Of a stretch of DNA of 64,000 nt, positions 27,101 to 40,319 are shown piece by piece. Every line of letters begins with the position of its first letter. Position 1 is the stretch's first letter. Made by a program: the position numbers and the translations under genes. The DNA is from Mimachlamys varia (Eukaryota; Mollusca; Bivalvia; Pectinida; Pectinidae): assembly GCA_947623455.1 (NCBI GenBank), contig OX392540.1, positions 7,209,432 to 7,273,431 on the forward strand, given 5' to 3'. The notes below the pieces were generated by a model that was not told the origin of the DNA, ran no database searches, and saw nothing but the letters and a program-made list of their open reading frames with translations.

Positions 27101-28785
27101 TATAGTATCTGGGGACATAGTATATATGTTGTACAGTATCTGTGGACATTAGTATATATGTTGTACAGTATCTGGAACATAAGTATATATGTTGTACAGT
27201 ATCTGGGGACATTAGTATATATGTTGTACAGTATCTGGGGACATTAGTATATATGCTGTACAGTATCTGGGGACATAGTATATATGTTGTACAGTATCTG
27301 GGGACATTAGTATATATGTTGTACAATATCTGGGGACACTAGTATATATGTTGTACAGTATCTGGGGACATAGTATATATGTTGTACAGTATCTGGGGAC
27401 ATAGTATATATGTTGTACAGTATCTGTGGACATTAGTATATATGTTGTACAGTATCTGGCGACATTAGTATATATGTTGTACAGTATCTGGGGACATTAG
27501 TATATATGTTGTACAGTATCTGTGGACATTAGTATATATGTTGTACAGTATCTGGGGACATTAGTATATATGTTGTACAGTATCTGGGGACATAGTATAT
27601 ATGTTGTACAGTATCTGGGGACATAGTATATATGTTGTACAGTATCTGTGGACATTAGTATATATGTTGTACAGTATCTGGAACATAAGTATATATGTTG
27701 TACAGTATCTGGGGACACTAGTATATATGTCGTACAGTATCTTGGGACATTAGTATATATGTTGTACAGTATCTGGGGACACTAGTATATATGTTGTACA
27801 GTATCTGGGGACACTAGTATATATGTTGTACAGTATCTGGGGACATTAGTATATATGTTGTATAGTATCTGTGGACATTAGTATATATGTTGTACAGTAT
27901 CTGGGGACATAGTATATATGTTGCACAGTATCTGGGGACATTAGTATATATGTCGTACAGTATCTGGGGACATTAGTAAATATGTTGTACAGTATCTGGG
28001 GACATTAGTATATATGTTGTACAGTATCTGGGGAAATAAATATATATGTTGTACAGTATCTGGGGACACTAGTATATATGTTGTACAGTATCTGGGGACA
28101 TAAGTATATATGTTGTACAGTATCTGGGGACATTAGTATATATGTTGTACAGTATCTGGGGACATAGTATATATGTTGTACAGTATCTGGGGACATTAGT
28201 ATATATGTTGTACAATATCTGGGGACACTAGTATATATGTTGTACAGTATCTGGAGACACTAGTATATATGTTGTACAGTATCTGGGGACATAAGTATAT
28301 ATGTTGTACTGTATCTGGGGACATTAGTATATATGTTGTACAGTATCTGGGGACATTAGTATATATGTTGTACAGTATCTGGGGACACTAGTATATATGT
28401 TGTACAGTATCTGGGGACATTAGTATATATGTTGTACAGTATCTGGGGACATTAGTATATATGTCGTACAGTATATGGGGACACTAGTATATATGTTGTA
28501 CAGTATCTGGGGACATTAGTATATATGTTGTACAGTATCTGGGGACATTAGTATATATGTTGTACAGTATCTGGGGACATTAGTATATATGTTGTACAGT
28601 ATCTGGGGACATAGTATATATGTTGTACAGTATCTGGGGACATTAGTATATATGTCGTACAGTATCTGGGGACATTATTATATATGTTGTACAGTATCTG
28701 GGGACATTAGTATATATGTTGTACAGTATCTGGGGACATTAGTATATATGTTTTACAGTATCTGGGGACATTAGTATATATGTTG
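24170..28785. repeat. Duplicated satellite block X1-Y1
   Basis: This 4.6-kb block recurs at 31440-36055 with a constant offset of 7,269 bp. Markers: 24877/32146, 25839/33108, 28030/35299, and the short open frame starting at 28589/35858. Its first part also recurs 4,587 bp on (24877/29464, 25839/30426). Confidence 0.8.
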
Positions 28786-31440
28786 TACAGTATCTGGGGA
28801 CATAGTATATATGTTGTACAGTATCTGTGGACATTAGTATATATGTTGTACAGTATCTGGAACATAAGTATATATGTTGTACAGTATCTGGGGACACTAG
28901 TATATATGTCGTACAGTATCTTGGGACATTAGTATATATGTTGTACAGTATCTGGGGACACTAGTATATATGTCGTACAGTATCTGGGGACACTAGTATA
29001 TATGTTGTACAGTATCTGGGGACATTATTATATATGTTGTACAGTATCTGGGGACACTAGTATATATGTTGTACAGTATCTGGGGACATTAGTATATATG
29101 TTGTATAGTATCTGTGGACATTAGTATATATGTTGTACAGTATCTGGGGACATTAGTATATATGTTGTACAGTATCTGGGGACATTATTATATATGTTGT
29201 ACAGTATCTGGGGACATTAGTATATATGTTGTACAGTATCTGGGGACATTAGTATATATGTTGTACAGTATCTGGGGACATTAGTATATATGTTGTACAG
29301 TATCTGGGGACATAGTATATATGTTGTACAGTATCTGGGGACATAGTATATATGTTGTACAGTATCTGGGGACACTAGTATATATGTCGTACAGTATCTG
29401 GGGACATTAGTATATATGTTGTACAGTATCTGGGGACATTAGTATATATGTTGTACAGTATCTGGGGAAATAAATATATATGTTGTACAGTATCTGGGGA
29501 CACTAGTATATATGTTGTACAGTATCTGGGGACATAAGTATATATGTTGTACAGTATCTGGGGACACTAGTATATATGTTGTACAGTATCTGGGGACATT
29601 AGTATATATGTTGTACAGTATCTGGGGACATTAGTATATATGTTGTACAGTATCTGGGGACACTAGTATATATGTTGTACAGTATCTGGTGACACTAGTA
29701 TATATGTTGTACAGTATCCTGGGACATTAGTATATATGTTGTACAGTATTTGGGGACATAGTTTAGTATATATGTTGTACAGTATCTGTGGACATTAGTA
29801 TATATGTTGTACAGTATCTGTGGACACTAGTATATATGTTGTACAGTATCTGGGGACATTAGTATATATGTTGTACAGTATCTGGTGACACTAGTATATA
29901 TGTTGTACAGTATCTGGGGACATTAGTATATATGTTGTACAGTATCTAAGGACATTAGTATATATGTCGTACAGTATATGGGGACACTAGTATATATGTT
30001 GTACAGTATCTGGGGACATTAGTATATATGTTGTACAGTATCTGGGGACATTAGTATATATGTTGTACAGTATCTGGGGACATTAGTATATATGTTGTAC
30101 AGTATCTGGGGACATAGTATATATGTTGTACAGTATCTGGGGACATTAGTATATATGTCGTACAGTATCTGGGGACATTATTATATATGTTGTACAGTAT
30201 CTGGGGACATTAGTATATATGTTGTACAGTATCTGGGGACATTAGTATATATGTTGTACAGTATCTGGGGACATTAGTATATATGTTGTACAGTATCTGG
30301 GGACATAGTATATATGTTGTACAGTATCTGGGGACATTAGTATATATGTCGTACAGTATCTGGGGACATTAGTATATATGTTGTACAGTATCTGGGGACA
30401 TTAGTATATATGTTGTACAGTATCTGGGGAAATAAATATATATGTTGTACAGTATCTGGGGACACTAGTATATATGTTGTACAGTATCTGGGGACATAAG
30501 TATATATGTTGTACAGTATCTGGGGACATTAGTATATATGTTGTACAGTATCTGGGGACATAGTATATATGTTGTACAGTATCTGGGGACATTAGTATAT
30601 ATGTTGTACAATATCTGGGGACACTAGTATATATGTTGTACAGTATCTGGAGACACTAGTATATATGTTGTACATTATCTGGGGACATAGTACATATGTT
30701 GTACAGTATCTGGGGACACTAGTATATATGTTGTACAGTATCTGGGGACACTAGTATATATGTTGTACAGTATCTGGGGACATAAGTATATATGTTGTAC
30801 AGTATCTGGGGACATTAGTATATATGTTGTACAGTATCTGGGGACATAGTATATATGTTGTACAGTATCTGGGGACATTAGTATATATGTTGTACAATAT
30901 CTGGGGACACTAGTATATATGTTGTACAGTATCTGGAGACACTAGTATATATGTTGTACAGTATCTGGGGACATAAGTATATATGTTGTACTGTATCTGG
31001 GGACATTAGTATATATGTTGTACAGTATCTGGGGACATTAGTATATATGTTGTACAGTATCTGGGGACACTAGTATATATGTTGTACAGTATCTGGGGAC
31101 ATTAGTATATATGTTGTACAGTATCTGGGGACATTAGTATATATGTCGTACAGTATATGGGGACACTAGTATATATGTTGTACAGTATCTGGGGACATTA
31201 GTATATATGTTGTACAGTATCTGGGGACATTAGTATATATGTTGTACAGTATCTGGGGACATTAGTATATATGTTGTACAGTATCTGGGGACATAGTATA
31301 TATGTTGTACAGTATCTGGGGACATTAGTATATATGTCGTACAGTATCTGGGGACATTATTATATATGTTGTACAGTATCTGGGGACATTAGTATATATG
31401 TTGTACAGTATCTGGGGACATTAGTATATATGTTTTACAG
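28785..31440. repeat. Duplicated satellite block X2 with shortened Y
   Basis: This is the second occurrence of block X, 4,587 bp after X1 and 2,682 bp before X3 (29464/32146, 30426/33108). The following Y part is much shorter than in the flanking copies, so X2 and X3 are spaced 2,682 bp apart. Edges are approximate. Confidence 0.72.
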
Positions 31441-34400
31441 TATCTGGGGACATTAGTATATATGTTGTACAGTATCTGGGGACATAGTATATATGTTGTA
31501 CAGTATCTGTGGACATTAGTATATATGTTGTACAGTATCTGGAACATAAGTATATATGTTGTACAGTATCTGGGGACACTAGTATATATGTCGTACAGTA
31601 TCTTGGGACATTAGTATATATGTTGTACAGTATCTGGGGACACTAGTATATATGTCGTACAGTATCTGGGGACACTAGTATATATGTTGTACAGTATCTG
31701 GGGACATTATTATATATGTTGTACAGTATCTGGGGACACTAGTATATATGTTGTACAGTATCTGGGGACATTAGTATATATGTTGTATAGTATCTGTGGA
31801 CATTAGTATATATGTTGTACAGTATCTGGGGACATTAGTATATATGTTGTACAGTATCTGGGGACATTATTATATATGTTGTACAGTATCTGGGGACATT
31901 AGTATATATGTTGTACAGTATCTGGGGACATTAGTATATATGTTGTACAGTATCTGGGGACATTAGTATATATGTTGTACAGTATCTGGGGACATAGTAT
32001 ATATGTTGTACAGTATCTGGGGACATAGTATATATGTTGTACAGTATCTGGGGACACTAGTATATATGTCGTACAGTATCTGGGGACATTAGTATATATG
32101 TTGTACAGTATCTGGGGACATTAGTATATATGTTGTACAGTATCTGGGGAAATAAATATATATGTTGTACAGTATCTGGGGACACTAGTATATATGTTGT
32201 ACAGTATCTGGGGACATAAGTATATATGTTGTACAGTATCTGGGGACACTAGTATATATGTTGTACAGTATCTGGGGACATTAGTATATATGTTGTACAG
32301 TATCTGGGGACATTAGTATATATGTTGTACAGTATCTGGGGACACTAGTATATATGTTGTACAGTATCTGGTGACACTAGTATATATGTTGTACAGTATC
32401 CTGGGACATTAGTATATATGTTGTACAGTATTTGGGGACATAGTTTAGTATATATGTTGTACAGTATCTGTGGACATTAGTATATATGTTGTACAGTATC
32501 TGTGGACACTAGTATATATGTTGTACAGTATCTGGGGACATTAGTATATATGTTGTACAGTATCTGGTGACACTAGTATATATGTTGTACAGTATCTGGG
32601 GACATTAGTATATATGTTGTACAGTATCTAAGGACATTAGTATATATGTCGTACAGTATATGGGGACACTAGTATATATGTTGTACAGTATCTGGGGACA
32701 TTAGTATATATGTTGTACAGTATCTGGGGACATTAGTATATATGTTGTACAGTATCTGGGGACATTAGTATATATGTTGTACAGTATCTGGGGACATAGT
32801 ATATATGTTGTACAGTATCTGGGGACATTAGTATATATGTCGTACAGTATCTGGGGACATTATTATATATGTTGTACAGTATCTGGGGACATTAGTATAT
32901 ATGTTGTACAGTATCTGGGGACATTAGTATATATGTTGTACAGTATCTGGGGACATTAGTATATATGTTGTACAGTATCTGGGGACATAGTATATATGTT
33001 GTACAGTATCTGGGGACATTAGTATATATGTCGTACAGTATCTGGGGACATTAGTATATATGTTGTACAGTATCTGGGGACATTAGTATATATGTTGTAC
33101 AGTATCTGGGGAAATAAATATATATGTTGTACAGTATCTGGGGACACTAGTATATATGTTGTACAGTATCTGGGGACATAAGTATATATGTTGTACAGTA
33201 TCTGGGGACATTAGTATATATGTTGTACAGTATCTGGGGACATAGTATATATGTTGTACAGTATCTGGGGACATTAGTATATATGTTGTACAATATCTGG
33301 GGACACTAGTATATATGTTGTACAGTATCTGGAGACACTAGTATATATGTTGTACATTATCTGGGGACATAGTACATATGTTGTACAGTATCTGGGGACA
33401 CTAGTATATATGTTGTACAGTATCTGTGGACATTAGTATATATGTAGTACAGTATCTGGGGACATTAGTATATATGTTGTACAGTATCTGGGGACATAGT
33501 ATATATGTAGTACAGTATCTGTGGACATTAGTATATATGTAGTACAGTATCTGGGGACATTAGTATATATGTTGTACAGTATCTGGGGACACTAGTATAT
33601 ATGTTGTACAGTATCTGGGGACATTAGTATATATGTTGTACAGTATCTGGGGACACTAGTATATATGTTGTACAGTATCTGGGGACACTAGTAAATATGT
33701 TGTACAGTATCTGGGGACATTAGTATATATGTTGTACAGTATCTGGGGACATTAGTATATATGTTGTACAGTGTCTGGGGACATTAGTATATATGTTGTA
33801 CAGTATCTGGGGACATTAGTATATATGTTGTACAGTATCTGGGGACATTAGTATATATGTTGTACAGTATCTGGGGCATTAGTATATATGCTGTACAGTA
33901 TCTGTGGACATAGTATATATGTTGTACAGCATCTGGGGACACTAGTATATATGTTGTACAGTATCTGGGGACATTAGTATATATGTTGTACAGTATCTGG
34001 GGACATTATTATATATGTTGTATAGTATCTGTGGACATTAGTATATATGTTGTACAGTATCTGGGGACATAGTATATATGTTGTACAGTATCTGTGGACA
34101 TTAGTATATATGTTGTACAGTATCTGGAACATAAGTATATATGTTGTACAGTATCTGGGGACATTAGTATATATGTTGTACAGTATCTGGGGACATTAGT
34201 ATATATGCTGTACAGCATCTGGGGACATAGTATATATGTTGTACAGCATCTGGGGACACTAGTATATATGTTGTACAGTATCTGGGGACATTATTATATA
34301 TGTTGTATAGCATCTGGGGACACTAGTATATATGTTGTACAGTATCTGGGGACATTATTATATATGTTGTATAGTATCTGGGGACATAGTATATATGTTG

Positions 34401-36055
34401 TACAGTATCTGTGGACATTAGTATATATGTTGTACAGTATCTGGAACATAAGTATATATGTTGTACAGTATCTGGGGACATTAGTATATATGTTGTACAG
34501 TATCTGGGGACATTAGTATATATGCTGTACAGTATCTGGGGACATAGTATATATGTTGTACAGTATCTGGGGACATTAGTATATATGTTGTACAATATCT
34601 GGGGACACTAGTATATATGTTGTACAGTATCTGGGGACATAGTATATATGTTGTACAGTATCTGGGGACATAGTATATATGTTGTACAGTATCTGTGGAC
34701 ATTAGTATATATGTTGTACAGTATCTGGCGACATTAGTATATATGTTGTACAGTATCTGGGGACATTAGTATATATGTTGTACAGTATCTGTGGACATTA
34801 GTATATATGTTGTACAGTATCTGGGGACATTAGTATATATGTTGTACAGTATCTGGGGACATAGTATATATGTTGTACAGTATCTGGGGACATAGTATAT
34901 ATGTTGTACAGTATCTGTGGACATTAGTATATATGTTGTACAGTATCTGGAACATAAGTATATATGTTGTACAGTATCTGGGGACACTAGTATATATGTC
35001 GTACAGTATCTTGGGACATTAGTATATATGTTGTACAGTATCTGGGGACACTAGTATATATGTTGTACAGTATCTGGGGACACTAGTATATATGTTGTAC
35101 AGTATCTGGGGACATTAGTATATATGTTGTATAGTATCTGTGGACATTAGTATATATGTTGTACAGTATCTGGGGACATAGTATATATGTTGCACAGTAT
35201 CTGGGGACATTAGTATATATGTCGTACAGTATCTGGGGACATTAGTAAATATGTTGTACAGTATCTGGGGACATTAGTATATATGTTGTACAGTATCTGG
35301 GGAAATAAATATATATGTTGTACAGTATCTGGGGACACTAGTATATATGTTGTACAGTATCTGGGGACATAAGTATATATGTTGTACAGTATCTGGGGAC
35401 ATTAGTATATATGTTGTACAGTATCTGGGGACATAGTATATATGTTGTACAGTATCTGGGGACATTAGTATATATGTTGTACAATATCTGGGGACACTAG
35501 TATATATGTTGTACAGTATCTGGAGACACTAGTATATATGTTGTACAGTATCTGGGGACATAAGTATATATGTTGTACTGTATCTGGGGACATTAGTATA
35601 TATGTTGTACAGTATCTGGGGACATTAGTATATATGTTGTACAGTATCTGGGGACACTAGTATATATGTTGTACAGTATCTGGGGACATTAGTATATATG
35701 TTGTACAGTATCTGGGGACATTAGTATATATGTCGTACAGTATATGGGGACACTAGTATATATGTTGTACAGTATCTGGGGACATTAGTATATATGTTGT
35801 ACAGTATCTGGGGACATTAGTATATATGTTGTACAGTATCTGGGGACATTAGTATATATGTTGTACAGTATCTGGGGACATAGTATATATGTTGTACAGT
35901 ATCTGGGGACATTAGTATATATGTCGTACAGTATCTGGGGACATTATTATATATGTTGTACAGTATCTGGGGACATTAGTATATATGTTGTACAGTATCT
36001 GGGGACATTAGTATATATGTTGTACAGTATCTGGGGACATTAGTATATATGTTGT
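31440..36055. repeat. Duplicated satellite block X3-Y3
   Basis: This is the full-length repeat of 24170-28785 at +7,269 bp. Partial further copies follow: the 33.9-34.2 kb part recurs at +2,924 bp (34094/37018), and the 34.3-35.6 kb part recurs at +3,532 bp (34411/37943, 35299/38831). Confidence 0.78.
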
Positions 36056-39000
36056 ACAGTATCTGGGGACATAGTATATATGTTGTACAGTATCTGGGGA
36101 CATTAGTATATATGTCGTACAGTATCTGGGGACATTAGTATATATGTTGTACAGTATCTGGGGACATTAGTATATATGTTGTACAGTATCTGGGGAAATA
36201 AATATATATGTTGTACAGTATCTGGGGACACTAGTATATATGTTGTACAGTATCTGGAGACATAAGTATATATGTTGTACAGTATCTGGGGACATTAGTA
36301 TATATGTTGTACAGTATCTGGGGACATAGTATATATGTTGTACAGTATCTGGGGACATTAGTATATATGTTGTACAATATCTGGGGACACTAGTATATAT
36401 GTTGTACAGTATCTGGAGACACTAGTATATATGTTGTACAGTATCTGGGGACATAGTATATATGTTGTACAGTATCTGGGGACACTAGTATATATGTTGT
36501 ACAGTATCTGTGGACATTAGTATATATGTAGTACAGTATCTGGGGACATTAGTATATATGTTGTACAGTATCTGGGGACATAGTATATATGTAGTACAGT
36601 ATCTGTGGACATTAGTATATATGTAGTACAGTATCTGGGGACATTAGTATATATGTTGTACAGTATCTGGGGACACTAGTATATATGTTGTACAGTATCT
36701 GGGGACATTAGTATATATGTTGTACAGTATCTGGGGACATTAGTATATATGTTGTACAGTATCTGGGGACATTAGTATATATGTTGTACAGTATCTGGGG
36801 CATTAGTATATATGCTGTACAGTATCTGGGGACATAGTATATATGTTGTACAGCATCTGGGGACACTAGTATATATGTTGTACAGTATCTGGGGACATTA
36901 GTATATATGTTGTACAGTATCTGGGGACATTATTATATATGTTGTATAGTATCTGTGGACATTAGTATATATGTTGTACAGTATCTGGGGACATAGTATA
37001 TATGTTGTACAGTATCTGTGGACATTAGTATATATGTTGTACAGTATCTGGAACATAAGTATATATGTTGTACAGTATCTGGGGACATTAGTATATATGT
37101 TGTACAGTATCTGGGGACATTAGTATATATGCTGTACAGCATCTGGGGACATAGTATATATGTTGTACAGCATCTGGGGACATTAGTATATATGTTGTAC
37201 AGTATCTGGGGACATTAGTATATATGTTGTACAGTATCTGGGGACATTAGTATATATGTTGTACAGTATCTGGGGACATTAGTATATATGTTGTACAGTA
37301 TCTGGGGACATTAGTATATATGTTGTACAGTATCTGGGGACATTAGTATATATGTTGTACAGTATCTGGGGACACTAGTTTATATGTTGTACAGTATCTG
37401 GAGACATTAGTATATATGTTGTACAGTATCTTGGGACACTAGTAAATATGTTGTACAGTATCTGGGGACATTAGTATATATGTTGTACAGTATCTGGGGA
37501 CATTAGTATATATGTTGTACAGTATCTTGGGACACTAGTATATATGTTGTACAGTATCTGGGGACATAAGTATATATGTTGTACAGTATCTGGGGACACT
37601 AGTATATATGTTGTATAGTATCTGGGGACATTAGTATATATGTTGTACAGTATCTGGGGACATTAGTATATATGTTGTACAGTATCTGGGGACATTAGTA
37701 TATATGTTGTACAGTATCTGGGGACATTAGTATATATGTTGTACAGTATCTGGGGACACTAGTATATATGTTGTACAGTATCTGGGGACATTAGTATATA
37801 TGTTGTACAGTATCTGGGGACATTATTATATATGTTGTATAGTATCTGGGGACATTATCATATATGTTGTATAGTAGCTGGGGACATTATTATATATGTT
37901 GTATAGTATCTGGGGACATAGTATATATGTTGTACAGTATCTGTGGACATCAGTATATATGTTGTACAGTATCTGGAACATAAGTATATATGTTGTACAG
38001 TATCTGGGGACATTAGTATATATGTTGTACAGTATCTGGGGACATTAGTATATATGCTGTACAGTATCTGGGGACATAGTATATATGTTGTACAGTATCT
38101 GGGGACATTAGTATATATGTTGTACAATATCTGGGGACACTAGAATATATGTTGTACAGTATCTGGGGACATAGTATATATGTTGTACAGTATCTGGGGA
38201 CATAGTATATATGTTGTACAGTATCTGTGGACATTAGTATATATGTTGTACAGTATCTGGGGACATTAGTATATATGTTGTACAGTATCTGGGGACATTA
38301 GTATATGTGTTGTACAGTATCTGTGGACATTAGTATATATGTTGTACAGTATCTGGGGACATTAGTATATATGTTGTACAGTATCTGGGGACATAGTATA
38401 TATGTTGTACAGTATCTGGGGACATAGTATATATGTTGTACAGTATCTGTGGACATTAGTATATATGTTGTACAGTATCTGGAACATAAGTATATATGTT
38501 GTACAGTATCTGGGGACACTAGTATATATGTCGTACAGTATCTTGGGACATTAGTATATATGTTGTACAGTATCTGGGGACACTAGTATATATGTTGTAC
38601 AGTATCTGGGGACACTAGTATATATGTTGTACAGTATCTGGGGACATTAGTATATATGTTGTATAGTATCTGTGGACATTAGTATATATGTTGTACAGTA
38701 TCTGGGGACATAGTATATATGTTGCACAGTATCTGGGGACATTAGTATATATGTCGTACAGTATCTGGGGACATTAGTAAATATGTTGTACAGTATCTGG
38801 GGACATTAGTATATATGTTGTACAGTATCTGGGGAAATAAATATATATGTTGTACAGTATCTGGGGACACTAGTATATATGTTGTACAGTATCTGGGGAC
38901 ATAAGTATATATGTTGTACAGTATCTGGGGACATTAGTATATATGTTGTACAGTATCTGGGGACATAGTATATATGTTGTACAGTATCTGGGGACATTAG

Positions 39001-39099
39001 TATATATGTTGTACAATATCTGGGGACACTAGTATATATGTTGTACAGTATCTGGAGACACTAGTATATATGTTGTACAGTATCTGGGGACATAAGTAT

Positions 39100-39859
39100 A
39101 TATGTTGTACAGTATCTGGGGACATTAGTATATATGTTGTACAGTATCTGGGGACATTAGTATATATGTTGTACAGTATCTGAGGACACTAGTATATATG
39201 TTATACAGTATCTGGGGACACTAGTATATATGTTGTACAGTATCTGGGGACATAGTTTAGTATATATGTTGTACAGTATCAGGGGACATTAGTATATATG
39301 TTGTACAGTATCTGGGGACATTAGTATATATGTTGTACAGTATCTGGGGACACTAGTGTATATGTTGTACAGTATCTGGGGACATTAGTATATATGTTGT
39401 ACAGTATCTGGGGACACTAGTATATATGTTGTACAATATCTGGGGACACTAGTGTATATGCTGTACAGTATCTGGGGACATTAGTATATATGTTGTACAG
39501 TATCTGGGGACACTAGTATATATGTTGTACAGTATCTGGAGACACTAATATATATGTTGTACAGTATCTGGGGACATTAGTATATATGTTGTACAGTATC
39601 TGGGGACACTAGTAAATATGTTGTACAGTATCTGGGGACATTAGTATATATGTTGTACAGTATCTGGGGACATTAGTATATATGTTGTACAGTATCTGGG
39701 GACACCAGTATATATGTTGTACAGTATCTGGGGACACTAGTGAATATGTTGTACAGTATCTGGGGACATAAGTATATATGTTGTACAGTATCTGGGGACA
39801 CTAGTATATATATGTTGTGCAGTATCTGGGGACATTAGTATATATGTTGTACAGTATCT
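39100..39859. repeat. Satellite flank left of DIRS copy 2
   Basis: The variant content returns to that of the first array part: ATCAGGGGAC after a TAGTTTAG unit (about 39250-39290), ACTAGTGTATATGCTG (39430-39470), ACTAGTAAATATG, and ACTAGTGAATATG (39730). The last unit ends in GTATCT at 39859, immediately before the element. The insertion therefore lies in the 5.3-19 kb type of satellite, not in the CATAG-rich type. Confidence 0.65.
39858..39859. other. CT target dinucleotide, left side of DIRS copy 2
   Basis: Satellite GTATCT ends here and the element begins with TGAGG at 39860. A CT is also present on the right side (46396-46397), where satellite resumes as CTGGGGAC. The ICR carries the same dinucleotide (AG at 40142-40143) between the complements of the two ends. 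This fits strand exchange of a circular intermediate at a 2-bp crossover. Confidence 0.85.
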
Positions 39860-40038
39860 TGAGGTTTTTGAAGTAAAACCAATGTTTATGATATAATACT
39901 CACCACCATATAGACAATAGCGTTATCCCTCCGGCAGCCCATAATTTACATAACAAAAAATGAAAATAAATATCCCGTAAGAGGCCCCTTAATGCTTGGT
40001 ACGAACGCACCGCGCAAGCCCAATAACCTCACTTCCGC
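39860..40038 (-). repeat. 3' end and terminal inverted repeat of DIRS copy 2
   Basis: Bases 39860-39898 are specific to this end; 39899-40038 are the exact reverse complement of 46240-46379 (140 of 140). The outer 53 bp (39860-39912) are complementary to one half of the internal complementary region (40089-40141) with one mismatch. Confidence 0.95.
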
Positions 40039-40088
40039 AACCAAATTAATTGGATGAGGAGACAAGGGGAGGAGGGTGGGAACTCAAA
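40039..40088. other. Spacer between 3' inverted repeat and ICR
   Basis: These 50 bp are found once in the complete element; on the plus strand the spacer is purine-rich (GGATGAGGAGACAAGGGG). It forms the loop between the paired 39860-39912 and 40089-40141 arms. No gene is present. Confidence 0.5.
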
Positions 40089-40183
40089 TATATGGTGGTG
40101 AGTATTATATCATAAACATTGGTTTTACTTAAAAAACCTCAAGTTTATTTCAATAATAGCTCACCACCGTATAGACAATAGCG
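40089..40183. repeat. Internal complementary region (ICR) of DIRS copy 2
   Basis: The left half (40089-40141) is complementary to the left element end (39860-39912, one mismatch). The right half (40144-40183) is complementary to the right element end (46356-46395, one mismatch). They join at AG (40142-40143). In the accepted DIRS model the ICR templates completion of both ends and their joining into a circle before YR-mediated integration. This arrangement distinguishes DIRS1 elements from PAT/Ngaro types with split direct repeats. Confidence 0.95.
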
Positions 40184-40319
40184 AATTTGTCTTACCGTAG
40201 AGGAGTCACCGAAGACAATCACTAAAAATCAGCAGCAACAACGTAGTTTAAAAACCCCTAAGGGGCAAGGATATTTACAATAAAAACTCCCTCAACATTG
40301 AAGCAGCTATGGAGCCTTC
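40184..40319 (-). other. 3' noncoding region of DIRS copy 2 between YR stop and ICR
   Basis: This is 136 bp without an ORF. It contains an 11-bp inverted repeat, CCCCTAAGGGG (40255-40265). On the minus strand the nearest AATAAA is in the ICR (40144-40149), about 170 nt after the YR stop, and could serve as a polyadenylation signal; this is inference. Confidence 0.4.

Larger units (their letters stand above)
22320..39100. repeat. Satellite subdomain with CATAG, GTCGTACAG and GGAACATAAG units
   Basis: This part differs from the flanking arrays in variant content. It has many 31-bp units (GGGGACATAGTATATATG), units with a CpG (GTCGTACAG), units reading TCTGGAACATAAG, TGTGGACATTAG units, and the marker GGGGAAATAAATATATATG. 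That marker occurs at 22365, 24877, 25839, 28030, 29464, 30426, 32146, 33108, 35299, 36192 and 38831. It is built from nested segmental duplications. Confidence 0.75.
5336..39859. repeat. 32-bp tandem satellite array 1 (34.5 kb)
   Basis: The whole interval is a head-to-tail array of about 1,080 units. A typical unit is 5434-5465, built from GGGGACA(T/C)TAG, TATATATG and TTGTACAGTATCT. The main polymorphism is ACATTAG versus ACACTAG; the C form creates ACTAGT. Common length variants are 31 bp (CATAG) and about 37 bp (extra TTTAG, as in ACATTAGTTTAG). The consensus has no CpG, and each unit carries the palindrome TGTACA. No gene or unrelated DNA interrupts it. It is bounded on both sides by DIRS copies. 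Such arrays are typical of centromeric, pericentromeric or subtelomeric heterochromatin; which one cannot be told here. Confidence 0.98.

Noticed and set aside
5336..39859. CRISPR array (regular ~32-bp repeat)
   Set aside because: Repeats are head-to-tail without unique spacers, thousands of bases long, with no cas genes, and the mobile element is eukaryotic.
5336..39859. G-quadruplex array from the GGGG in every unit
   Set aside because: Successive G4 runs are separated by 28 bases, too long for ordinary quadruplex loops.
5336..39859. Telomeric or simple TA microsatellite
   Set aside because: The unit is 32 bp with a fixed complex sequence; no TTAGGG-like or pure (TA)n tract is present.
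40255..40265. CCCCTAAGGGG as a terminator hairpin
   Set aside because: It is an 11-bp inverted repeat with no loop and no supporting context in a eukaryotic element; probably incidental.
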